Assembly (NCBI RefSeq): GCF_900102875.1
Contig: NZ_FNGH01000004.1
Location: 186,001-250,000 of the forward strand
Reading direction: 5' to 3'
DNA length: 64,000 bases
Origin: Franzmannia pantelleriensis
GTDB lineage: Bacteria; Pseudomonadota; Gammaproteobacteria; Pseudomonadales; Halomonadaceae
This document shows, in pieces, positions 9,782-18,660 of this stretch (position 1 is its first letter; each line of letters starts with the position of its first letter). The notes below the pieces were generated by a model. It was given only the letters and a program-made list of their open reading frames with translations, had not been told where the DNA came from and did not search any database. Both the position numbers and the translations under genes were made by a program.

Positions 9782-10063
9782 TTACAGCGCCTCCAGCAGC
9801 GACAGCTGACGCACGGCGTCGCGCCCCTCGGGGGTGTCGTCCTGTACCTCTAGCACCTTGCAAAAGCCGCGCGAGGCCTGGATATGGCCGATGTCCTCGA
9901 GCCACATCACTGCCTGCGTATAGTCATCGGCCAACTGGTGCTTGAGCCCGCCGAACTGGGTGCCGATCTGCCCCCAGGCGCGGCTGAAGATCCAGTCGCC
10001 GAACATGTCCTGATGGATATGCACCAGCACATAGTCATGCTCACTCTCCCAACGGACGATCAT
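9782..10063 (-). CDS. Small stand-alone WGR-like domain protein
   Basis: A 93-residue protein consisting of little more than one WGR-like fold. The visible signature is a first beta strand YVLVHIHQDMFGDWIF, then SRAWGQIGTQFGG where WGQ replaces the usual Trp-Gly-Arg, and a closing helix with IQASRGF. WGR domains bind nucleic acid ends in PARP proteins and also occur in bacterial regulators fused to MolR-like regions; the role of a stand-alone copy is unknown. The ATG follows AGGAG at good spacing. It converges on the glutaredoxin-like gene and diverges from pdxB. The family assignment comes from pattern reading and is moderately sure. Confidence 0.7.
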   Translation of the reverse strand: MIVRWESEHDYVLVHIHQDMFGDWIFSRAWGQIGTQFGGLKHQLADDYTQAVMWLEDIGHIQASRGFCKVLEVQDDTPEGRDAVRQLSLLEAL

Positions 10064-10192
10064 CGAGGCTCCTGCAGGTGGTTGACGAGCGTGGGTGGGC
10101 GCTCGGTGGTGATGAGCATGCTATTGTAACGGCGCCATCGTCATCGCCATAGCGCTGTGGCGGTACGTTAATCGGTCAAGTGAGAGGCCCGC

Positions 10193-11347
10193 ATGCGCGT
10201 CATCGTTGATGCCAATATTCCCGCCGCCGAGCGCTGCTTCGGAGAGCTTGGCGAAGTCGTTGCGGTGCCCGGCCGCGAGATCGACGGCGCGTCGCTGGCC
10301 GGCGCCGAGGCATTGATCGTGCGCTCCATCACGCGGGTCGATGCGGCACTGCTCGAGGCCGCCGAACGGGCCGGGGCGCGGCTGCGTTTCGTCGGTACCT
10401 GTACCATCGGTACCGATCATATCGATCAAGCCGCCCTGTCCGAGCGCGGGGTCGACTTTTCCAGTGCCCCGGGCTGTAACGCCGAAGCGGTGGTCGACTA
10501 CGTCGTGTCGAGTCTCGCGCTGCTTGCCGAGCGCGAGGGGACGTCCATCGACCAGCGTCGGGTCGGGATCGTCGGTGCCGGCAACGTCGGCGAACGGCTC
10601 TATCGGCGGCTGATGGCGCTGGGGCTCGACTGCCGGCGCTGTGATCCGCCGCGCGCCGAGGCCGAGCCGGGCGAGCGCTTCTACGGGCTGGACGAGCTCT
10701 GCCAGTGGGCCGACGTGCTCTGCCTGCATACTCCATTGGTGTGTGGCGGCCCGCATGCCACCCATCACCTGCTGGATGCCGAGCGCATAGATGCGCTGGC
10801 GCCGGGGACCTGGCTGCTCAATGCCGGCCGCGGCGACTGTCTGGATGGCACTGCGCTGCGGCAGCGGCTGGCCATGTCGGGCGACCTGCGTTGCGTGCTC
10901 GACGTCTGGGAAGGGGAGCCGGCCATTGATGAGGGGCTGCGGCGGCTTGTGGATATCGCCACGCCGCATATCGCAGGGTACAGCCTCGATGGCAAGCTGC
11001 GCGGCACCCAGCAGATCTATGCCGCGGCAATGCGCTGTTTTGAGCTGCCAGTGAGGCTGAGCTTGGACGACCTGGCGCCACCGCCCCCGCTGTCACGCCT
11101 GGAGCTGGGCAGGGGGTTGCCGCCCTGGGACGCGCTGCGGCTGTGCATGCGCGCCGTCTATGATGTGCGCCGCGACCATGATGGCCTTGCGCGCATGGCG
11201 ATTGAGCAGGGCATGGCGCGTGGTTTCGATGCCTGGCGAGCCGACTATCCGCTGCGCCGTGAATTCTCCACTCTGGAGGTGGCAATGGGAATGGACGGTC
11301 GGTCGCTGGCGCCGCTGCTCGTGGCGGCGGGCTTTCGGGTCAACTAG
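10193..11347 (+). CDS. pdxB: Erythronate-4-phosphate dehydrogenase PdxB
   Basis: A 384-residue member of the D-2-hydroxyacid dehydrogenase family, acting in the DXP-dependent pathway to pyridoxal phosphate by oxidising 4-phosphoerythronate. The N-terminus MRVIVDANIPAAERCF is typical of PdxB. The Rossmann motif GIVGAGNVGERL starts near residue 124. The catalytic arginine lies in NAGRGDCLDG and the catalytic histidine in ATPHIAGYS. The C-terminal dimerisation domain, which separates PdxB from other family members, is present (about residues 290 to 384). It is a single gene ended by a long hairpin. Confidence 0.95.
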   Translation: MRVIVDANIPAAERCFGELGEVVAVPGREIDGASLAGAEALIVRSITRVDAALLEAAERAGARLRFVGTCTIGTDHIDQAALSERGVDFSSAPGCNAEAVVDYVVSSLALLAEREGTSIDQRRVGIVGAGNVGERLYRRLMALGLDCRRCDPPRAEAEPGERFYGLDELCQWADVLCLHTPLVCGGPHATHHLLDAERIDALAPGTWLLNAGRGDCLDGTALRQRLAMSGDLRCVLDVWEGEPAIDEGLRRLVDIATPHIAGYSLDGKLRGTQQIYAAAMRCFELPVRLSLDDLAPPPPLSRLELGRGLPPWDALRLCMRAVYDVRRDHDGLARMAIEQGMARGFDAWRADYPLRREFSTLEVAMGMDGRSLAPLLVAAGFRVN

Positions 11348-11364
11348 GGCGCACGGTCGCCACG

Positions 11365-11402
11365 ACGCAGACGGGCTCACCCTGAGGTGAGCCCGTCTGC
11401 GT
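11365..11402. terminator. Perfect 17-bp inverted repeat between pdxB and htpX
   Basis: ACGCAGACGGGCTCACC pairs perfectly with its complement 3' of a CTGA loop. It lies between the convergent pdxB and htpX genes, without a clear T tract, so it probably works as a bidirectional terminator. Confidence 0.75.
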
Positions 11403-11428
11403 GTCAGCAAGGCCAGATGACAGGCGAC

Positions 11429-12331
11429 TTACTGCCTGTAGGCCGCCTCCTTGAGGGCGCGGATACGGTCATCCAACGGCGGGTGGCTGGCAAACATGCG
11501 CTCCATCAGTGACTTGGTCTGGCCCTTGGTGATGGCCATGGCGCGCAGCGTGTCCGGCATCTGGTCGGGAAGCTCGGTCTCGGCCTTGAGGCGGGCCAGG
11601 GCGTTGATCATCGCACCGGAGCCGGCCAGTTGGGCGCCGGCGGCGTCGGCGCGGTATTCGCGGAAGCGTGAGAACCAGGCGACGATCGCCGAGGCGACGA
11701 TGCCGAACACGATCTCGGCCACGATCACCACCGCAAAGTAGCCCATGAAGCCCAGTCCGGCACCGTCGGTGCGGCTCTTCAGGAAGCTGTCCACCAGGTG
11801 GGCGACGACGCGCGCGAAGAACATCACGAAGGTGTTCACTACCCCCTGGATCAGCGCCAGGGTGACCATGTCGCCGTTGGCCACGTGGCCGATCTCGTGG
11901 GCCAGCACCGCGCGCACTTCCTCCGGACGCATGCGGTTGAGCAGGCCGGCGGAAACCGCCACCAGGGCGTCGTTCCTGTTCCAGCCGGTGGCGAAGGCAT
12001 TGGACTGCTGGGCCGGGAAGATGCCGACTTCCGGCGTCTTGATGCCCGCCTCCCGGGACAGCTCGGCGACGGTGTCGAGTAGCCACTTCTCGGTGCTGTT
12101 CGACGGCTGCTCGATGACCACCGTGCCGGTGCTGCGCTTGGCCATCCACTTGGAGATGAACAGCGAGATCATCGAGCCGGCCATGCCGAAGATGAAGCAG
12201 AAGATCAGCAGCGAGTTCATGTTCAGGCCTTGGGCGTTGAGGTAGGGCTCAACCCCGAGCAGCCTGAGGGTGATGCTGGCGACCAGGATCACACCTAGGT
12301 TGGTGGCCAGGAAAAGCAGGATTCTCATCAT
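11429..12331 (-). CDS. htpX: Membrane zinc metalloprotease HtpX
   Basis: A 300-residue M48 family protease in the inner membrane that degrades misfolded membrane proteins with FtsH. The zinc motif HEIGH is at residues 145 to 149, and the third ligand is the glutamate in [11 protein letters not shown] near residue 230. Two hydrophobic segments near the N-terminus and two more at about residues 155 to 215 match the family topology. Length and start, [19 protein letters not shown], match E. coli HtpX. It follows alaA on the same strand after about 90 bases. Confidence 0.96.
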   Translation of the reverse strand: MMRILLFLATNLGVILVASITLRLLGVEPYLNAQGLNMNSLLIFCFIFGMAGSMISLFISKWMAKRSTGTVVIEQPSNSTEKWLLDTVAELSREAGIKTPEVGIFPAQQSNAFATGWNRNDALVAVSAGLLNRMRPEEVRAVLAHEIGHVANGDMVTLALIQGVVNTFVMFFARVVAHLVDSFLKSRTDGAGLGFMGYFAVVIVAEIVFGIVASAIVAWFSRFREYRADAAGAQLAGSGAMINALARLKAETELPDQMPDTLRAMAITKGQTKSLMERMFASHPPLDDRIRALKEAAYRQ

Positions 12332-12423
12332 GTTACGCGGTCTCCGGCAAGAAACGACAAATTAGCTGTGGATTAGATACGGTCAGCGGGCTTGGGTTTC
12401 AAGCGCCGCTGGCGTTTTATGCT

Positions 12424-13650
12424 TCATTGACGATAGCGCGACAGGAAGTTGCCGAAGCGCTCCAGCGCATCGTCGAGCTGCTCGGCCCAGGGCAGGGTGA
12501 CGATGCGTACGTGATCCGGTTCCGGCCAGTTGAAGGCGGTACCCTGCACCAGCAGGATCTTCTCCTGCAGCAGCAGGTCGAGCACCAGCTGCTGGTCGTC
12601 GTGGATATTGAACACCTTGGGGTCGAGCCGCGGGAAGGCGTAGAGCGCGCCCTTGGGCGTGGTGCAGGAGACCCCGGGAATGGCGTTGAGCTTTTCCACG
12701 GTGATATCGCGCTGGGCGCGCAGCCGTCCGCCGGGCAGGATCAGGTCGTTGATCGACTGGTAGCCGCCCAGTGCGGTCTGGATAGCGTGCTGGGCCGGCA
12801 CATTGGCGCACAGGCGCATCGAGGCGAGCATGGTCAGGCCCTGGATGTAATCGGCGGCGCGCTGCTTGGCGACGCTGCCGGAGAGGATCATCCAGCCGGA
12901 GCGGAAGCCGGCGCAGCGGTAGCTCTTGGAGAGCCCGTTCATGGTCACCACCAGCTGATCCTCGCTGGCCAGGGCGCCGGTGGAGACATGCTCGACGTCG
13001 TCGTAGAGGATCTTGTCGTAAATCTCGTCGGAGAACACCACCAGGTCGTGCTCGCGGGCGATATCGAGCAGTTCGCTGACCACCGCCGGGGGATAGACCG
13101 CGCCGGTGGGGTTGTTAGGGTTGATCAGCACGATGGCGCGGGTGTGACTGGTGACCTTGGCGCGAATGTCGGCCATATCCGGGGCCCAGTCGGCCTGTTC
13201 GTCGCATAGATAGTGCACCGGGCGACCGCCGGAGAGATTGGCGGCGGCGGTCCACAGCGGGTAGTCGGGGGCCGGGATCAGCACCTCGTCGCCGTCGTTG
13301 AGCAGCGCCTGCATGGCCATCACGATCAACTCCGAGACGCCGTTGCCGACATAGATGTCCTCGATGCCGACGCCGGGGATCTGCTTGCGCTGGCACTCCT
13401 GCATGATCGCCTTGCGCGCCGAATAGAGCCCCTTGGAATCGCAATAGCCCTGAGCGGTGGACAGGTTGCGCATCACGTCCTGAAGGATCTCCTCGGGCGC
13501 CTCGAAGCCGAAAGGCGCGGGATTGCCGATATTCAGCTTGAGGATGCGCTGACCTTCCTCTTCCAGGCGCTTGGCGTGGTCGAGCACCGGGCCGCGGATG
13601 TCGTAGCAGACGTTGTATAGCTTGTGCGATTTCCTGATCGGGGTGTCCAT
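12424..13650 (-). CDS. alaA: PLP-dependent aminotransferase, AlaA-like (glutamate-pyruvate)
   Basis: A 408-residue class I/II aminotransferase. The N-terminal segment SHKLYNVCYDIRGPVLDHAKR is close to E. coli AlaA, which makes alanine from pyruvate with glutamate as donor. PLP-binding features are NPNNPTGAVY, FSDEIYDKILYD, and the lysine in NGLSKSYRCAGFRSGW (Lys242), which forms the internal aldimine. It lies 46 bases after ylqF and before htpX on the same strand. The substrate assignment follows closest family resemblance. Confidence 0.9.
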   Translation of the reverse strand: MDTPIRKSHKLYNVCYDIRGPVLDHAKRLEEEGQRILKLNIGNPAPFGFEAPEEILQDVMRNLSTAQGYCDSKGLYSARKAIMQECQRKQIPGVGIEDIYVGNGVSELIVMAMQALLNDGDEVLIPAPDYPLWTAAANLSGGRPVHYLCDEQADWAPDMADIRAKVTSHTRAIVLINPNNPTGAVYPPAVVSELLDIAREHDLVVFSDEIYDKILYDDVEHVSTGALASEDQLVVTMNGLSKSYRCAGFRSGWMILSGSVAKQRAADYIQGLTMLASMRLCANVPAQHAIQTALGGYQSINDLILPGGRLRAQRDITVEKLNAIPGVSCTTPKGALYAFPRLDPKVFNIHDDQQLVLDLLLQEKILLVQGTAFNWPEPDHVRIVTLPWAEQLDDALERFGNFLSRYRQ

Positions 13651-13696
13651 GTCGTGTCCGAAAGTGCGTCCAGTAGTGGAGCCCTCGAGGGGCGTC

Positions 13697-14656
13697 TTAT
13701 GGGGTGTCGGTGATATCCGGGATGTCGCCCTCGGCCGCCGGCGCGGGAATATCCGCCGGCGTTTCTAGGGTCACCGGCCCGAGCTTGCCGTCGCGTAGCT
13801 CATGCAGCAGCACCTCGGCGCCGCGGTGTAGGTCGACCTCGCCGCCGGGGCGCAGGCCGCCACGCCTGGCGGCGATCTCGGCGACGATGGCGGTGCCATC
13901 GAAGCCGGCAAGGGCCAGGAAGTCGGGGCGCGCCGGGCCGTCGGCCTCGACCCGCGCCGCCTCGGGATTGGCGGTATAGGCGGGCAGCTCCTTGAGCTTA
14001 TAGCGCGCGGTGAGGGCCTCAGGATAGCGCTTGGCCAGCTCTGCAGCGGTGATCACCGCCACATCGAGGTAGTCGATGGCGGTATCGCGGATCGCGCCGC
14101 TGGCCGCCAGGCGGTAGGCGCTGGCCTGGTCCTCGATCTTCGGCCACAGCACGCCGGGGGTGTCGATCAGCGCCACCCGGCCATCGATGCGCACCTTCTG
14201 CTGGCGTTTGGTCACCGCCGGCTCGTTGCCGGTCTTGGCGATCTTGCGGCCGGCCAGGCCGTTGATCAAGGTCGATTTACCCACGTTGGGAATGCCCATC
14301 ACCATCACCCGCACATCGCGGTCGGCGCGGATGTGGCCGGCCAGCTCGTGGCACAGCTTGGGAATGCGCTTGAGCTCGCGGGCGTTGGTAGTGGTCACCG
14401 CCAGGGCGCGGGTGTCGGGCTGGGCGTCGAAGTGGGCGACCCACTCGGCGGTGCGCGCCGGATCGGCGAGGTCGGCCCGCGACAGGATCTTGAGCACCGG
14501 CTTGTGTTCGGTGAGCTCGGCGAGCATCGGGTTGGCGCTGGAGTAGGGCAGGCGGGCGTCGAGCACCTCGAGCACCACGTCGATCTCCGGCAGCGCCTCC
14601 TTGATCTGGCGGCGCGCCTTGTTCATGTGTCCCGGGAACCAGCCGAGCATGGCCAC
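13697..14656 (-). CDS. ylqF: Circularly permuted ribosome-assembly GTPase, YlqF/RbgA type
   Basis: A 319-residue GTPase with permuted motif order. The N-terminus GWFPGHMNKARRQIKEALP and LEVLDARLPYSSANP is the family signature. The G4-like LSRADLADP comes before the P-loop GIPNVGKST (near residue 125) and the G3 motif IDTPGVLWP. RbgA in Bacillus acts late in 50S subunit assembly; the role in gammaproteobacteria is inferred from homology. The last 25 residues (EGDIPDITDTP and before) are an acidic tail. It lies between msrB and alaA on the same strand. Confidence 0.9.
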   Translation of the reverse strand: MAMLGWFPGHMNKARRQIKEALPEIDVVLEVLDARLPYSSANPMLAELTEHKPVLKILSRADLADPARTAEWVAHFDAQPDTRALAVTTTNARELKRIPKLCHELAGHIRADRDVRVMVMGIPNVGKSTLINGLAGRKIAKTGNEPAVTKRQQKVRIDGRVALIDTPGVLWPKIEDQASAYRLAASGAIRDTAIDYLDVAVITAAELAKRYPEALTARYKLKELPAYTANPEAARVEADGPARPDFLALAGFDGTAIVAEIAARRGGLRPGGEVDLHRGAEVLLHELRDGKLGPVTLETPADIPAPAAEGDIPDITDTP

Positions 14657-14737
14657 TCTCCATCCGCGTGCAAAAGGCGATCATTCTAGCAGAGCGTGAC
14701 GCGGACGTGGGCCGGCAAGCGCCGGCCCAGGGCTCGC

Positions 14738-15139
14738 TTATTCGCCGTCGTGGAAGCTCAGTGCCACCGAGTTGATGCAGTAGCGCAGGCCGGTGGTCTC
14801 GGGTGGGCCATCGGGGAACACATGGCCGAGGTGGGCGTTGCAGTGGGCGCAGACCACCTCGGTGCGCTGCATGCCGTGGGAGTCGTCGACGTGCTCCTCG
14901 ACGGCATGGACCCCCAGGGGGCGGTCGAAGCTAGGCCAGCCACAGCCGGCATCGAACTTGTGCTCGTTCTCGAACAGCGCCGCCTGACAGCAGACGCAGT
15001 GGTAGATACCATGGGCGTTGCTGACCTGATAGTCGCCGCTGAACGGCCGCTCGGTGCCTTTTTCGCGGGTGACGCGATACTGCTCGGGGGTGAGTTGGGC
15101 ACGCCACTCGGCGTCGCTTTTCTCGACTTTGTTGCGCAT
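14738..15139 (-). CDS. msrB: Peptide-methionine (R)-S-oxide reductase MsrB
   Basis: A 133-residue zinc-containing MsrB that reduces the R form of methionine sulfoxide in proteins. Zinc is held by two CxxC pairs, CVCC and CAHC. The active-site region shows GCGWPSF and the catalytic cysteine in RYCINSVAL. The open frame extends about 75 codons further upstream, but the ATG at 15139 is preceded by a GAGAGA ribosome site and gives family length, while the earlier ATGs at 15175 and 15169 lack one. It is the most upstream gene of the leftward group with ylqF, alaA and htpX, and diverges from the tRNA array. Confidence 0.93.
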   Translation of the reverse strand: MRNKVEKSDAEWRAQLTPEQYRVTREKGTERPFSGDYQVSNAHGIYHCVCCQAALFENEHKFDAGCGWPSFDRPLGVHAVEEHVDDSHGMQRTEVVCAHCNAHLGHVFPDGPPETTGLRYCINSVALSFHDGE

Positions 15140-15265
15140 GGCGGTCTCTCTCGCTGCGGGTGTATCCATGGTCATCAAACACCGCTCGGGGGGTGCCTGA
15201 CTAGCCCCGACACGGCTATTATCAGCGTAGCTGGCTGGTCGGGAAAATCCCCTTTGGCCAGTCGC

Positions 15266-15294
15266 TTGACAGTCACTTGGGCGCTCAGTAACAT
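15266..15294 (+). promoter_or_regulatory. Promoter of the tRNA-Glu/Gly array
   Basis: A perfect -35 TTGACA is separated by 17 bases from TAACAT, followed by a GC-rich discriminator (ACGCGCC), the usual form of stringently controlled stable-RNA promoters. The first tRNA starts about 22 bases after the predicted start. Confidence 0.75.
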
Positions 15295-15322
15295 ACGCGC
15301 CACCTCGATGAGGGAACGCCGC

Positions 15323-15398
15323 GTCCCATTCGTCTAGTGGTCCAGGACACCGCCCTTTCACGGCGGTAACAGGGGTTCGAACCCCCTATGGGACGCCA
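15323..15398 (+). tRNA. tRNA-Glu (TTC), copy 1
   Basis: A 76-base tRNA with encoded CCA. The acceptor stem GTCCCAT pairs with ATGGGAC, the anticodon loop reads CTTTCAC with anticodon TTC, and the T arm contains GGTTCGAACC. Confidence 0.97.
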
Positions 15399-15442
15399 CT
15401 TCCTCTCGTCAGGTGCTGGATGATCGGTAGTGCAGAGACAGC

Positions 15443-15517
15443 GCGGGAATAGCTCAGTGGTAGAGCACAACCTTGCCAAGGTTGGGGTCGCGAGTTCGAA
15501 TCTCGTTTCCCGCTCCA
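15443..15517 (+). tRNA. tRNA-Gly (GCC), copy 1 (variant)
   Basis: A 75-base tRNA with encoded CCA, acceptor GCGGGAA with TTCCCGC, and anticodon GCC. Its anticodon stem (CAACC/GGTTG) and T stem differ from the two later copies. Confidence 0.97.
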
Positions 15518-15554
15518 TCTTCCCCCGGGTAGATGGGCCTAGCGACACCTCAGC

Positions 15555-15630
15555 GTCCCATTCGTCTAGTGGTCCAGGACACCGCCCTTTCACGGCGGTA
15601 ACAGGGGTTCGAACCCCCTATGGGACGCCA
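15555..15630 (+). tRNA. tRNA-Glu (TTC), copy 2
   Basis: Identical in sequence to copy 1, with encoded CCA and anticodon TTC. It belongs to the second Glu-Gly unit of the array. Confidence 0.97.
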
Positions 15631-15657
15631 CTCGATCATCGGTAGGTTGCGATACAA

Positions 15658-15732
15658 GCGGGAATAGCTCAGCGGTAGAGCATCGCCTTGCCAAGGCGAG
15701 GGTCGGGAGTTCGAATCTCCTTTCCCGCTCCA
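15658..15732 (+). tRNA. tRNA-Gly (GCC), copy 2
   Basis: A 75-base tRNA with anticodon GCC and anticodon stem TCGCC/GGCGA, encoded CCA. It is the same as copy 3. Confidence 0.97.
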
Positions 15733-15769
15733 TCTGCCTCCGAGTAGATGGGCCTAGCGACACCTCAGC

Positions 15770-15845
15770 GTCCCATTCGTCTAGTGGTCCAGGACACCGC
15801 CCTTTCACGGCGGTAACAGGGGTTCGAACCCCCTATGGGACGCCA
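15770..15845 (+). tRNA. tRNA-Glu (TTC), copy 3
   Basis: Identical to copies 1 and 2. It starts exactly 215 bases after copy 2, and the spacer before it repeats the spacer before copy 2. Confidence 0.97.
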
Positions 15846-15866
15846 CATCGCACCTCACTTCGTTAT

Positions 15867-15941
15867 GCGGGAATAGCTCAGCGGTAGAGCATCGCCTTGC
15901 CAAGGCGAGGGTCGGGAGTTCGAATCTCCTTTCCCGCTCCA
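15867..15941 (+). tRNA. tRNA-Gly (GCC), copy 3
   Basis: The same sequence as copy 2, with encoded CCA. It is the last gene of the array. No convincing terminator with a T tract follows; a weak hairpin-like region ends in ATATTTTTAG near 15990 to 16003. Confidence 0.97.
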
Positions 15942-16039
15942 AGAACGCCCTTCTCTACGACTCTCCGAGGCCTTGAATTCTCGGCGATCGCCCATATTTT
16001 TAGCTGCCTAATGATTCACCCATCTCCCGGGAGATTCCG

Positions 16040-17005
16040 ATGGCCACTCCGGCGCTGTCCATCCGTGGACTGACCAAGGTCTACGGCAACGGTTTTCACG
16101 CCCTCAAGGGCATCGATCTCGATGTGCAGCAAGGCGACTTCTTCGCGCTGCTGGGGCCCAATGGGGCCGGCAAGTCCACTACCCTGGGCGTGGTCTGCTC
16201 GCTGGTGCAGAAGAGCGCCGGCCAGATCTCGATCTTCGGCATCGATACCGACCGCGATTTCGCCCGCGCCAAGTATCATCTCGGCGTGGTGCCCCAGGAA
16301 TTCAACTTCAACCAGTTCGAGAAGGTCATCGATATCGTGCTGGCCCAGGCCGGCTACTACGGCATGTCGCGCAGCGAGGCCTTGCCGCGCGCCAAGCGCC
16401 TGCTCGGCGACCTCGGCCTGTGGGACAAGCGCGACGGCAGCGCGCGGATGCTCTCCGGCGGCATGAAGCGCCGGCTGATGATCGCCCGCGCGCTGATGCA
16501 TCGGCCCAAGCTGCTGATTCTCGACGAGCCTACCGCCGGGGTGGATATAGAGCTGCGCCGCAGCATGTGGGAGTACCTGCGCCGCATCAACCGCGAGGAG
16601 GGCACCACCATCATTCTCACCACCCACTACCTCGAGGAAGCCGAGAGCCTGTGTCGCAACGTGGCGATCATCAACCACGGCGAGATCATTCGGAACACCA
16701 GCGTCAGGGCACTGCTCACCGAGCTCGACACCGAGACCTTCCTGTTCGACCTGGCCGCCCCACTGGAGGCCGTGCCGCAGATCGAGGGCTTCGAGGTGCA
16801 GCAGATCGACGGTGCCCAGCTCGCGGTCATGGTGCACCGCGGGCAGCGACTCAACGATATCTTCGCCGCCCTCGGCGAACAGGGCATCGAGGTGGTGTCG
16901 ATGCGCAACCGCGCCAATCGCTTGGAGGAGATGTTCGTGACCATGGTCGAGCAGGGCAATGCCGACCTTGCGCGAGCCGCTGCCGCGGCGGAGGCGCGCC
17001 CATGA
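16040..17005 (+). CDS. ABC transporter ATP-binding protein, YadG-like
   Basis: A 321-residue ATPase subunit of an ABC-2 type exporter. The Walker A motif GPNGAGKST is near residue 43, the signature LSGGMKRRL near residue 145, and Walker B LLILDEPTAGVD near residue 165, followed by the switch histidine in ILTTHYLEEAE. The last ~100 residues form the C-terminal domain typical of this subfamily. It overlaps the permease gene by four bases (ATGA), so the two form one unit. The closest E. coli counterpart is YadG, whose cargo is not known. The ATG follows GGGAGA. Confidence 0.93.
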   Translation: MATPALSIRGLTKVYGNGFHALKGIDLDVQQGDFFALLGPNGAGKSTTLGVVCSLVQKSAGQISIFGIDTDRDFARAKYHLGVVPQEFNFNQFEKVIDIVLAQAGYYGMSRSEALPRAKRLLGDLGLWDKRDGSARMLSGGMKRRLMIARALMHRPKLLILDEPTAGVDIELRRSMWEYLRRINREEGTTIILTTHYLEEAESLCRNVAIINHGEIIRNTSVRALLTELDTETFLFDLAAPLEAVPQIEGFEVQQIDGAQLAVMVHRGQRLNDIFAALGEQGIEVVSMRNRANRLEEMFVTMVEQGNADLARAAAAAEARP

Positions 17006-17775
17006 GCCCGACACAGATCGCCATCGCGTTATGGACCCTGGTGCACAAGGAGATCAAGCGCTTCATGCGGATCTGGCCGCAGACCCTGCTGCCGCCGTCG
17101 ATTACCATGACCATGTACTTCATCATCTTCGGCAACCTGATCGGCTCGCGGATCGGCGACATGGATGGCTTCAGCTACATGGACTTCATTGTCCCTGGGC
17201 TGATCATGATGGCGGTGATCACCAACAGCTACTCCAACGTCGCGTCATCCTTCTTCTCCAACAAGTTCCAGCGCTCCATCGAGGAGATGATGGTCTCGCC
17301 GATGCCCAACTGGGTGATCCTCGCCGGCTTCGTATTGGGCGGCATGGCCCGTGGGCTGGGGGTAGGATTGATCGTGACCATCGTGTCGCTGTTCTTCACG
17401 CGCATCAGCATGGTCCATCCGCTGCTGACCATCTTCGTGGTGGTGCTGACCTCGGCGCTGTTCTCCATCGGTGGTTTCATCAACGCGCTGCTGGCCGACA
17501 AGTTCGATGACATCTCGATCGTGCCGACCTTCATTCTCACGCCGCTGACCTATCTGGGCGGGGTGTTCTATTCGATCTCGATGCTGCCGGCGCTATGGCA
17601 GGGCGTGTCGATGCTCAACCCGATTCTGTATATGGTCAATGTGTTCCGCTACGGCTTCCTGGGCGTCTCGGACATCCCGGTGGTCTGGGCGCTGAGCGCT
17701 ATCGTGGCGTTTATCGTGGTGCTGTTCGGCATCGCGCTGTGGATGCTGGATCGCGGCAAAGGCATCAGGAGCTGA
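17002..17775 (+). CDS. ABC-2 type transporter permease, YadH-like
   Basis: A 257-residue membrane protein with about six hydrophobic segments and the ABC-2 signature region FGLVGV-like ending (VNVFRYGFLGVSDI). The segment GLIMMAVITNSYSNVASSFF is conserved with E. coli YadH. The ATG at 17002 overlaps the stop of the ATPase gene; a longer open frame beginning at 16420 only runs through the ATPase gene in another frame. Together with the ATPase it should export an unknown compound across the inner membrane. The queF start lies two bases after its stop, so the three genes may be co-transcribed. Confidence 0.92.
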   Translation: MSPTQIAIALWTLVHKEIKRFMRIWPQTLLPPSITMTMYFIIFGNLIGSRIGDMDGFSYMDFIVPGLIMMAVITNSYSNVASSFFSNKFQRSIEEMMVSPMPNWVILAGFVLGGMARGLGVGLIVTIVSLFFTRISMVHPLLTIFVVVLTSALFSIGGFINALLADKFDDISIVPTFILTPLTYLGGVFYSISMLPALWQGVSMLNPILYMVNVFRYGFLGVSDIPVVWALSAIVAFIVVLFGIALWMLDRGKGIRS

Positions 17776-17777
17776 CC

Positions 17778-18608
17778 ATGCAACGACCCGAGACCCTCGC
17801 CAACGCGCCGCTGGGACGCGAGTCCGCCTATCCGGAGCAGTATGACGCCGCGTTGCTTTATCCCATCCCCCGCGCGGCCAATCGTGCGCCGCTGGGGATC
17901 GAGGAGGGCGCCTTGCCGTTCGTCGGCGAGGATGAGTGGCACGCCTTCGAGGTTTCCTGGCTGAATGCCCGAGGCAAGCCACTGGTGGCGGTGGCGCGCT
18001 TTCGGCTGCCAGCGGACTCGCCGAACCTGATCGAGTCCAAGTCCTGGAAGCTCTACCTGAACAGCTTCAACCAGACCCGCTTCGCTAGCCGCGAGGAGGT
18101 GATGGCGACCCTCGAGTGCGATCTGAGTGCCGCGGCCGGGACGCCGGTGGGCGTGGCGCTGCTAGGCGTCGAGGATGAGGCGCTCACTCCCCGCCCGCTG
18201 CCCGGCGAATGCCTGGATGGTCTGGACATCGAGATCGACGACTACACCCCCAGTGCCGCCCATCTGAGGGTAGGGGAGGAGATCGTCGAGGAGACGCTGC
18301 ACTCGCACCTGCTCAAGTCCAACTGCCCGGTCACCGGGCAACCCGACTGGGGCAGCGTGCTGATCCGCTATCGCGGGCCCAGGCTCGACCGCGAAGGGCT
18401 TCTGCGCTACCTGATCGGCTATCGCCAGCATCAGGACTTCCACGAGCACTGCGTCGAACATATCTTCATGGACCTGATGGCCCAGGCGTGTCCCGAGCGG
18501 CTGCTGGTGCTGGCGCGCTACGTGCGCCGTGGTGGACTCGATATCTCGCCTTGGCGTGCAACTCCGGGAGAGCGCCCGCCCGAGCCGCTGCGTCTGGCTC
18601 GGCAGTGA
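17778..18608 (+). CDS. queF: NADPH-dependent 7-cyano-7-deazaguanine reductase QueF
   Basis: A 276-residue bimodular QueF, close in length to the E. coli enzyme, that reduces preQ0 to preQ1 in queuosine synthesis. Key features are the substrate-binding ESKSWKLYLNSFN, the catalytic cysteine in KSNCPVTGQPDWG, and HEHCVEHIFMDL with the glutamate that binds preQ0. The ATG at 17778 is the first that gives the family N-terminus; the open frame upstream runs inside the permease gene. It starts two bases after the permease stop and is likely translated from the same message. Confidence 0.96.
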   Translation: MQRPETLANAPLGRESAYPEQYDAALLYPIPRAANRAPLGIEEGALPFVGEDEWHAFEVSWLNARGKPLVAVARFRLPADSPNLIESKSWKLYLNSFNQTRFASREEVMATLECDLSAAAGTPVGVALLGVEDEALTPRPLPGECLDGLDIEIDDYTPSAAHLRVGEEIVEETLHSHLLKSNCPVTGQPDWGSVLIRYRGPRLDREGLLRYLIGYRQHQDFHEHCVEHIFMDLMAQACPERLLVLARYVRRGGLDISPWRATPGERPPEPLRLARQ

Positions 18609-18660
18609 GGCGCTGCGGTAAGCTGTCGTCATTTGCTCAACCACCACAAGGAGACGCCGG

